This document shows positions 1 through 3,882 of a stretch of 5,223 nucleotides of DNA, in pieces (the stretch's first letter is position 1; each line of letters opens with the position of its first letter). The stretch lies in the NCBI GenBank assembly GCA_934636325.1, contig CAKUAK010000092.1, positions 1 to 5,223 of the forward strand, written 5' to 3'. A model generated the notes under the pieces. That model made no database searches and was not told where the DNA came from. It worked only from the letters and a program-made list of their open reading frames with translations. Source of the DNA: an uncultured Eubacteriales bacterium (GTDB taxonomy: Bacteria; Bacillota; Clostridia; Oscillospirales; Butyricicoccaceae). The translations under genes and the position numbers were made by a program.

Positions 1-12
1 ATATTGATGACA

Positions 13-942
13 TTATTCAAGGTGTCCAATGGCGAAAAGATCGCCGCCTCGGCATACGCCGAGGACGCTGGCGTTATACATGACGACGCCGTCATAGGGG
101 GCGCGTATCTCTTCAAGGATCCGGCCCTCTATGTCGGTCAGCTGTCCAAGAAGCTGGCCCGAGGTGAAAAACTGGCCCGCGTGGACCCGGGGATACCAGA
201 AGCCGTCGTGCCCCGCGGTGATATAGGAGGGCTCGAGGCATTCGCGCTGGGGGTATATCATGGGCGTACCGCCGCATATCCCAAGATAGGCCGCCGCCGA
301 GGTAAGGCAGCTTTCGGCAAGGGCGATCTGTTCGTCACGGCGCTCTCCGCGGCATCCGATCTCGATTATCATGCCGGGGATGCCCTTCTGTGTGCCCCAG
401 CTGTAAAGGCCGTTTTTGGCCGTCGACGGCACGCGATAGGGTATCGGCATATGCAGCGCGGCGTCAAGGGTCAGCTCACGCACCCTTTTGCCGGCGGCGA
501 CGGGATAAAAGAGCAGGGGGGTAAGCTCTTCATGGATATCGCCGCTGTGCATGTCGATAAGCAGGTCGGTCCCGGGATAGACCTCTGTTTCGATAAAGTA
601 GGCGATGCGCCCGGCGTCGTCGCCGTCGGCCTCGCCGGGAAATACACGGTTGAGGTTGCGTCCCGCCGAGGGTACCAGCTGTTTTACACAGCCGTAAAAG
701 CCGCCGGGATTGGCAACGGGGATGAGCAGTATGTTTCCGCACACAGAGGCCGGATCGAGATGGTCGTAAAAACGGCGGACGGCTTCGACACCGATATATT
801 CACAGCCGTGGACACCGGCGGTGACGGTAAGCCTGCGGCCCTCCTTCGCCCCTTTTATAAGCCAGACCGGAAGGGTGACATCGTCGGATATTTTGACCGA
901 CGTGCGTGTCTTTGTGCCGGGAAGCATAGAGTCGAAAAGCAT
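13..942 (-). CDS. M14-family zinc deacylase (succinylglutamate desuccinylase/aspartoacylase-like)
   Basis: 309 aa, cytosolic (no signal peptide or membrane segment). The fold is the zinc carboxypeptidase-like AstE/AspA group, which cleaves amide bonds of N-acylated amino acids or related small molecules. Visible motifs: GVHGCEYIG gives zinc ligands H45 and E48; GRNLNRVFPG (94-103) is the substrate-binding Asn/Arg block; DMHSGD gives the third ligand H132; EIG at 194-196 gives the likely catalytic E194. The H132-E194 gap of 62 residues equals the H116-E178 gap of human aspartoacylase. The C-terminal 70 or so residues (EEIRAPYDGVV and on) look like the biotinyl/lipoyl-like beta domain common in this family. 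The ATG is chosen because AAAGGAGGT lies 8 nt upstream. It is transcribed alone, divergently from the right-hand genes, from its own promoter with an inverted repeat at the start site. The exact substrate cannot be told; AstE itself is unlikely because no arginine-succinyltransferase genes are adjacent. Confidence 0.88.
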   Translation of the reverse strand: MLFDSMLPGTKTRTSVKISDDVTLPVWLIKGAKEGRRLTVTAGVHGCEYIGVEAVRRFYDHLDPASVCGNILLIPVANPGGFYGCVKQLVPSAGRNLNRVFPGEADGDDAGRIAYFIETEVYPGTDLLIDMHSGDIHEELTPLLFYPVAAGKRVRELTLDAALHMPIPYRVPSTAKNGLYSWGTQKGIPGMIIEIGCRGERRDEQIALAESCLTSAAAYLGICGGTPMIYPQRECLEPSYITAGHDGFWYPRVHAGQFFTSGQLLGQLTDIEGRILEEIRAPYDGVVMYNASVLGVCRGGDLFAIGHLE

Positions 943-962
943 TGGATAGACCTCCTTTTATA

Positions 963-984
963 GTGGTTAGCTTGAACTAACCAC
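963..984. promoter_or_regulatory. Perfect 8-bp inverted repeat, candidate operator at the M14 gene start site
   Basis: GTGGTTAG (963-970) and CTAACCAC (977-984) are exact inverted copies separated by CTTGAA. The repeat begins immediately after the -10 box and covers the predicted transcription start. This is a classic place for a dimeric repressor of the MarR or TetR kind. It could also act as a 5' mRNA hairpin (8 bp, 6-nt loop) protecting the transcript. It lacks a T-tract, so it is not a terminator. The regulator is not encoded in the window. Confidence 0.55.
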
Positions 985-1013
985 AGCTTATCAAATTATT
1001 TTTTCGGTGTCAA
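985..1013 (-). promoter_or_regulatory. Sigma-A-type promoter of the M14 deacylase gene
   Basis: On the minus strand TTGACA (1013-1008) is followed by exactly 17 nt and TAAGCT (990-985). The -10 is preceded by TGA (993-991), giving an extended -10 of the form TGnTAAGCT. The -10 matches the consensus only at its three most conserved positions, but the perfect -35, ideal spacing and TG compensate. The predicted start is near 978, giving a leader of about 36 nt to the ATG at 942. Confidence 0.75.
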
Positions 1014-1014
1014 T

Positions 1015-1042
1015 AAAAAACCGAGGCCGCGCCCGGCCCCGG
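1015..1042 (-). terminator. Rho-independent terminator reading leftward, no known gene upstream of it
   Basis: On the minus strand a 22-nt hairpin (1042-1021) has a 9-bp stem, CCGGGGCCG against CGGCCTCGG with one G-U wobble and a GGCG tetraloop, followed at once by six T (1020-1015). On the plus strand the wobble becomes an A-C mismatch and no T-run follows, so the orientation is leftward. It lies upstream of the M14 promoter and so insulates that promoter. The only DNA that could feed it in this window is the minus strand from about 1043 to 1230. Confidence 0.8.
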
Positions 1043-1142
1043 AAGAAAAGGGAGAAAAAATGATGAGATGCTGCCTCTCGGTGCCATCTGTCATTATCAG
1101 GAGAATGTCTCATTTGCTGTGGTGGTCGATCTCTGTTCTCTG
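1015..1142 (-). ncRNA. Candidate small RNA ending at the orphan terminator
   Basis: About 100 bp of non-assigned, comparatively AT-rich sequence ends in a strong leftward terminator. A possible -10 box TATACT (1154-1149 on the minus strand) would start a transcript near 1142, giving roughly 125-130 nt. No good -35 is seen at 17 nt upstream. The region contains local complementarity: AGATG and CATCT flank a loop around 1066-1090, and GAGA/TCTC flank 1101-1111. No known RNA family was recognised. The boundaries are guesses except for the 3' end. It competes with the plus-strand small ORF in the same bases. Confidence 0.3.
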
Positions 1143-1155
1143 GTTCAAAGTATAG
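1060..1155 (+). CDS. Possible 31-residue leader-like or small hydrophobic peptide
   Basis: An ATG-ATG start is preceded by AAAAGGGAG with a 5-nt gap, a usable ribosome binding site, and the frame runs 31 codons to TAG. The peptide starts MMRCC and ends LLWWSISVLWFKV. It therefore has two adjacent Cys near the start, tandem Trp and a third Trp, with two Arg in the middle. The codon use (AGG, AGA, TCT, TTG, CAT) is unlike the GC-rich neighbours, and no convincing plus-strand promoter lies upstream. The 78-nt gap to the next gene has no terminator/antiterminator pair that would make it a proven attenuator leader. It may be a chance frame over a small RNA on the other strand. Confidence 0.25.
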   Translation: MMRCCLSVPSVIIRRMSHLLWWSISVLWFKV

Positions 1156-1209
1156 GGCAAAAATGTAAATAATTATACCGTTGTAATGTAACGAAGAAGT
1201 AAAATCGTG

Positions 1210-1215
1210 TATAAT
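1210..1215 (+). promoter_or_regulatory. Perfect -10 box (TATAAT) just upstream of the metallopeptidase gene
   Basis: TATAAT is an exact -10 consensus in an AT-rich stretch. The hexamer 17 nt upstream (1187-1192, TGTAAC) is a poor -35. If used, transcription would begin near 1222, on the first base of the ribosome binding site, leaving a leader of only about 12 nt before the ATG at 1234. Confidence 0.45.
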
Positions 1216-1233
1216 AGAGGCGAGGTGAGACGC

Positions 1234-1749
1234 ATGGTCGAATACGAGCTGACACGAAGCAGGCGAAAGACGGTCTGCCTTAAGATAGAATCGGACGGCA
1301 GGGTGAGGGTGCTCGCACCCCAAAGGATGCCGAAAAGAGACATCGACGCCTTTGTAATGAAAAATGCCGGATTCATCGAGACCCATCTGAAGCGGGTCAA
1401 GGCCCATGAAGAGCGGTTCCCGCCCCTGACAGAAGAAGAGAAGGCGAGGATGGCCGACGAGGCCATAGAGTATATACCGGGCAGGGTCGAATATTACGGC
1501 CGCCTGATGGGGCTCGAACCCGCGGGGATAAGGGTCACGATGGCCGAGCACCGCTTCGGCAGCTGCAGCGGAAAAAACCGGCTGTGCTTTTCATACCGCC
1601 TTATGCGCTATCCCCGTGAGGCGATAGATTATGTCGTCGTCCACGAGCTTTCGCATATCGTGCACAAAAACCACGGAAGGGATTTTTACCGTCTCATCGA
1701 AAGCGTTCTGCCCGACTGGCAGCGGCGCGAAAATATGCTTCGGGAATAG
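1234..1749 (+). CDS. YgjP/SprT-like zinc metallopeptidase (DUF45, M48-like)
   Basis: 171 aa. This is the YgjP-type family (COG1451, DUF45), predicted soluble zinc-dependent proteins related to SprT and M48 peptidases; the physiological substrate of the family is not established. The N-terminal part (1-60) has the family's beta-rich start followed by basic helices. The signature is HRFGSCSGKNRLCFSY (106-121), then VVVHELSHIVHKNHGRDFY, giving HExxH at H137, E138 and H141 with a likely third ligand H147. It ends in LPDW (159-162) like its relatives. It is shorter than Escherichia coli YgjP-type proteins because the middle is compact; no break is seen. ATG 1234 is preferred over GTG 1207: GAGGTGA lies 5 nt upstream of the ATG, and the extra codons from 1207 would consist of the -10 box and ribosome site. 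About half of its Ile codons are ATA. Confidence 0.88.
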   Translation: MVEYELTRSRRKTVCLKIESDGRVRVLAPQRMPKRDIDAFVMKNAGFIETHLKRVKAHEERFPPLTEEEKARMADEAIEYIPGRVEYYGRLMGLEPAGIRVTMAEHRFGSCSGKNRLCFSYRLMRYPREAIDYVVVHELSHIVHKNHGRDFYRLIESVLPDWQRRENMLRE

Positions 1750-1758
1750 AAAGCCGTC

Positions 1759-1794
1759 TTTTTTATTGACGCGCGATGTGATAAAATATTTACG
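1759..1794 (+). promoter_or_regulatory. Promoter region of the NYN/LOTUS gene
   Basis: An extended -10, TGATAAAAT (1779-1787), differs from TGnTATAAT at one base. A run of six T followed by ATTGACG (TTGACG at 1766-1771) lies just upstream. TTGACG is too close (10 nt) to pair with this -10, and with normal spacing it finds only a poor -10 near 1787-1794. The extended -10 is therefore the more likely functional element. The predicted start is near 1794, giving a leader of about 44 nt that contains a small GC hairpin (GCGGC 1795-1799 with GCCGC 1805-1809). Confidence 0.5.
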
Positions 1795-1837
1795 GCGGCG
1801 CTCTGCCGCGCAAAAGTAAAAAAACAGGAGGGCAGCC

Positions 1838-2800
1838 GTGGAGGACAGAAAGATAGCTATCCTTATAGATTCCGATAATATCTCGGCCAAATATATCAAG
1901 GATATAATCGGCGAGGCGACAAAATACGGGGTCATAACATATAAACGCATATACGGCGACTGGACCAACAGCCAGACGTCGAAATGGAAAAACGTGCTTT
2001 TGGAATATTCGATATCTCCGGTGCAGCAGTTCCGCAATACGGTGGGCAAAAACGCCACCGATTCGGCCCTTATCATCGACGCAATGGATATACTTTACGG
2101 GAACAATGTCGACGGCTTCTGCATAGTTTCCAGCGACGGCGATTTCACCCGGCTGGCCGGACGCCTGCGCGAGGCCGGCAAAGAGGTCATCGGAATGGGA
2201 GAGAACAAGACTCCCCGCTCTTTCCGCGCCGCCTGCACGGTCTTTACCAACCTCGAGCTGCTGCTCGAACAGGATGACGATGATGAAACAACATCGGTAG
2301 AGATAATCACCGACGACGATCGGGGCCTCGATTCGACGCCGGTGACCAGGGCTGTTATAGAAAATGACATAGCGGCCATAATCATCGAGAACGACGGCCG
2401 CGGCCGGACGACCGATCTTGCCGAGATCGGCAATCGCCTGCTTAAAAAGTATTCCGATTTCGACGTCAGGACATACGGCTACAGCAGCCTTTCGCGCTTT
2501 GTCGGAGAGATGGAACGCTTCGAGGTCTCGGAACAGAGGGGCGGCCTTGCCGTCAGCCTTAAAAACAGCGGCGGACGCAGCCGAGAGATCGAAGAGTTCG
2601 CGCGGAAAAAGGTGGCGGCGGCCGGAAAACAGGGCATGGAAATGGCCTCGCTGGGTCACTGGATACACAACAGCTTTAAGGATTTCAGGGTCAAGGACCA
2701 CGGTTACAGCACCTTTGCCAAGTTTGTCCAGAGCATCCCGGGCCTTGAGGTCTGCGCCGGAAAGGGCAGCAGCCGCATTGTAAGGGTCAGGGCCGACTGA
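1838..2800 (+). CDS. NYN-domain ribonuclease-like protein with two LOTUS/OST-HTH domains
   Basis: 320 aa, soluble. Residues 1-145 form a NYN (PIN-like, DUF88/LabA-type) domain. The acidic metal-binding set is visible as LIDSDN (D11, D13), NATDSALIIDAMD (D75, D81, D84) and SSDGDF (D100, D102), so the nuclease site looks intact. A short acidic linker (about 146-161) follows. Residues about 169-242 and 248-318 are two OST-HTH/LOTUS modules, an RNA-binding winged-helix fold; they align with each other around YGYSSLSRFVGEM and HGYSTFAKFVQSI, so they look like an internal duplication. The domain order NYN-LOTUS-LOTUS is known in bacteria, and LOTUS domains are reported to bind G-rich or G-quadruplex RNA. 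A role in RNA turnover is inferred. The GTG start is chosen because AGGAGGG sits 5 nt upstream and the NYN beta-strand starts within a few residues. A promoter precedes it, so it is probably its own unit. Confidence 0.9.
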   Translation: MEDRKIAILIDSDNISAKYIKDIIGEATKYGVITYKRIYGDWTNSQTSKWKNVLLEYSISPVQQFRNTVGKNATDSALIIDAMDILYGNNVDGFCIVSSDGDFTRLAGRLREAGKEVIGMGENKTPRSFRAACTVFTNLELLLEQDDDDETTSVEIITDDDRGLDSTPVTRAVIENDIAAIIIENDGRGRTTDLAEIGNRLLKKYSDFDVRTYGYSSLSRFVGEMERFEVSEQRGGLAVSLKNSGGRSREIEEFARKKVAAAGKQGMEMASLGHWIHNSFKDFRVKDHGYSTFAKFVQSIPGLEVCAGKGSSRIVRVRAD

Positions 2801-2809
2801 CGCCCGGCG

Positions 2810-2838
2810 TTGCCAAAGGCGGCGTTATGAGATATACT
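2810..2838 (+). promoter_or_regulatory. Sigma-A-type promoter of the DUF896 gene
   Basis: TTGCCA (2810-2815), a 17-nt spacer and TATACT (2833-2838): five of six matches in each box at ideal spacing. The predicted start is near 2845, the first base of GGAGG, so the leader would be only about 13 nt. No LexA-type GAAC-N4-GTTC site is seen near it. Confidence 0.65.
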
Positions 2839-2857
2839 TTTTACGGAGGCGAGAGCT

Positions 2858-3067
2858 TTGGAACAGCATAAGATAGACAGGATAAACCATCTGGCGCGCA
2901 AGGCCAGGGAAGAGGGCCTGAGCGAGGAGGAAGCGGCCGAGCGCGAGGTCCTGCGCGGCGAATACCGGGCGGCTGTGCGCGAGAATCTGCGCGCCGCGCT
3001 GGACAACACATATATCATGGATGAAAAGGGCAACAAGCGCCCGCTGAAAAAGAAGAGCGGAAAATAA
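2858..3067 (+). CDS. DUF896/UPF0291 (YnzC-like) small protein
   Basis: 69 aa, very charged, helical. It matches the DUF896 family, whose Bacillus subtilis member YnzC is a 77-aa cytosolic protein with an N-terminal two-helix hairpin and unknown function. Conserved features visible: KIDRINHLARKAREEGLSEEE (residues 5-25), then EREVLRGEYRAAVRENLRAAL (28-48), then the tail block DEKGNKRPLKKK, which corresponds to the IDPEGN region of YnzC. The start is TTG at 2858: GGAGG lies 8 nt upstream, there is no in-frame ATG at the right place, and the family N-terminus begins within a few residues. In Bacillus the gene belongs to the LexA-controlled yneA-yneB-ynzC group. Neither neighbour nor a LexA box is present here, so SOS control is not supported. 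It has its own promoter and is followed after 44 bp by the ATC hydrolase-like gene without a terminator, so read-through is possible. Confidence 0.85.
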   Translation: MEQHKIDRINHLARKAREEGLSEEEAAEREVLRGEYRAAVRENLRAALDNTYIMDEKGNKRPLKKKSGK

Positions 3068-3111
3068 AAAGAGACAGGCCTTAAATCAAATATATTTTAT
3101 GGAGGGAAATC

Positions 3112-3804
3112 ATGAAAGAGTTTACCGAGCGACACCACGCCTTTATCGCGGCGGCATTTTATGACGAGCTTACACGCGCCTTTGGCGAGAGGGGCAAGGC
3201 GGCTTTCGTAATGGCTACACAGCGCTATGCCGAACAGCGCGGTTCGCGCATGGCACAGCGGGCTATCCGCGACGGCAAGCCCCTTAATTTCACTACATAC
3301 AAGGAGTACGGCGAGTGGGTCAACACCAAGACGACCATCGACGCCGGAGAGAGCAACCAGTCGACCCCTGTCACGCTGTCCCCCGATTTCGAGTATAAGG
3401 TCACACGCTGTCCCTGGGCCGTCGAGTTCAAGGATCTCGGCATGCAGGAGGCCGGAGTATGCTACTGCACACACCTTGACAAGGCGATAGCCCGCGGCTT
3501 CAACCCCTATCTGACCTTTGAAGTCCCCCAGAGCATGCATGACCACGAATACTGCATCCAGATCATGCGGGGCGCCGATTTCAAGGAGGGGCAGGAGTTC
3601 AAGCGCGACCCCAAGAACCTCAAGGGCTTCGACTATCACTGCGGTCATTCCTATAAGACCTTCTCGCAGATCGTCGAGGCTATCTTCGAAAGCGAAGGCA
3701 GACGCATTTCGGCGTCGGTCCTCGAACGCTTTGCCGAGCGCTACGGCCGCGATATGGCCGATACTCTGCTTTCCTTCAGGAATGTGGATTTTGACGTTAT
3801 CTGA
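3112..3804 (+). CDS. L-2-amino-thiazoline-4-carboxylic acid hydrolase-family protein
   Basis: 230 aa, soluble. It resembles the ATC_hydrolase family, named for Pseudomonas AtcB, which opens the thiazoline ring of L-ATC to give N-carbamoyl-L-cysteine; length agrees with that enzyme. Seen in the sequence: a helical N-terminal half (1-75), then CPW (100-102), CYCTHLDKAIARGFNP (117-132) with D123, a Cys at 148, and DYHCGHSYKTF (174-184) with H176, C177 and H179. The Cys/His pattern suggests a metal or thiol site, but catalytic residues are not assigned here. GGAGGG sits 5 nt before the ATG. The next gene, an M20 amidohydrolase, lies 78 bp downstream and is probably cotranscribed, as expected if the product is hydrolysed further. 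Most clostridial members of the family have no tested substrate, so the name is by family only. Its codons are strongly biased (Ile is 8 ATC, 1 ATA, 1 ATT). Confidence 0.75.
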   Translation: MKEFTERHHAFIAAAFYDELTRAFGERGKAAFVMATQRYAEQRGSRMAQRAIRDGKPLNFTTYKEYGEWVNTKTTIDAGESNQSTPVTLSPDFEYKVTRCPWAVEFKDLGMQEAGVCYCTHLDKAIARGFNPYLTFEVPQSMHDHEYCIQIMRGADFKEGQEFKRDPKNLKGFDYHCGHSYKTFSQIVEAIFESEGRRISASVLERFAERYGRDMADTLLSFRNVDFDVI

Positions 3805-3811
3805 TGACAAT

Positions 3812-3844
3812 GCATGCCGGGACGCCTGACGCGCCCCGGCATGC
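3812..3844 (+). repeat. Strong hairpin between the ATC hydrolase and M20 genes
   Basis: GCATGCCGGG (3812-3821) and CCCGGCATGC (3835-3844) form a perfect 10-bp stem. After an A-C mismatch the stem resumes with 3 more pairs (3823-3825 with 3831-3833) around a CTGAC loop. The following bases, TGTGCATTTATATTG, are only weakly T-rich. It may be a leaky terminator, an mRNA-stabilising stem that protects the upstream message, or an element that sets the ratio of the two proteins. It starts 8 nt after the stop codon of the upstream gene. Confidence 0.7.
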
Positions 3845-3882
3845 TGTGCATTTATATTGATCTCAGGAAAGGTGAAGAAAAA

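Noticed and set aside
4..963. A 319-codon plus-strand frame over the deacylase gene
   Set aside because: The minus-strand frame carries all the zinc and substrate motifs, a promoter and a ribosome binding site; the plus-strand one has none.
963..984. Assigning the inverted repeat to a named regulator such as SlyA or FapR
   Set aside because: Only the TTAG/CTAA ends resemble those sites; spacing and centre differ, so no regulator is named.
1079..1086. TGGCACCG on the minus strand, followed by a terminator, recalling a T-box (TGGNACCGCG)
   Set aside because: The last bases do not fit, there is no room for a Stem I with a specifier loop, and an independent promoter lies between the terminator and the deacylase gene.
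1790..2701. A 303-codon minus-strand frame opposite the NYN gene
   Set aside because: Shadow of the NYN/LOTUS gene; no start signal and no domain.
2800..2857. Possible LexA site upstream of the DUF896 gene
   Set aside because: No GAAC-N4-GTTC or close variant was found in the 57-bp gap.
3814..3882. Upstream ATG at 3814 as the start of the M20 protein
   Set aside because: It lies inside the 10-bp hairpin, has no ribosome binding site and adds 23 residues not typical of the family; ATG 3883 has AAGGTGA at 7 nt.
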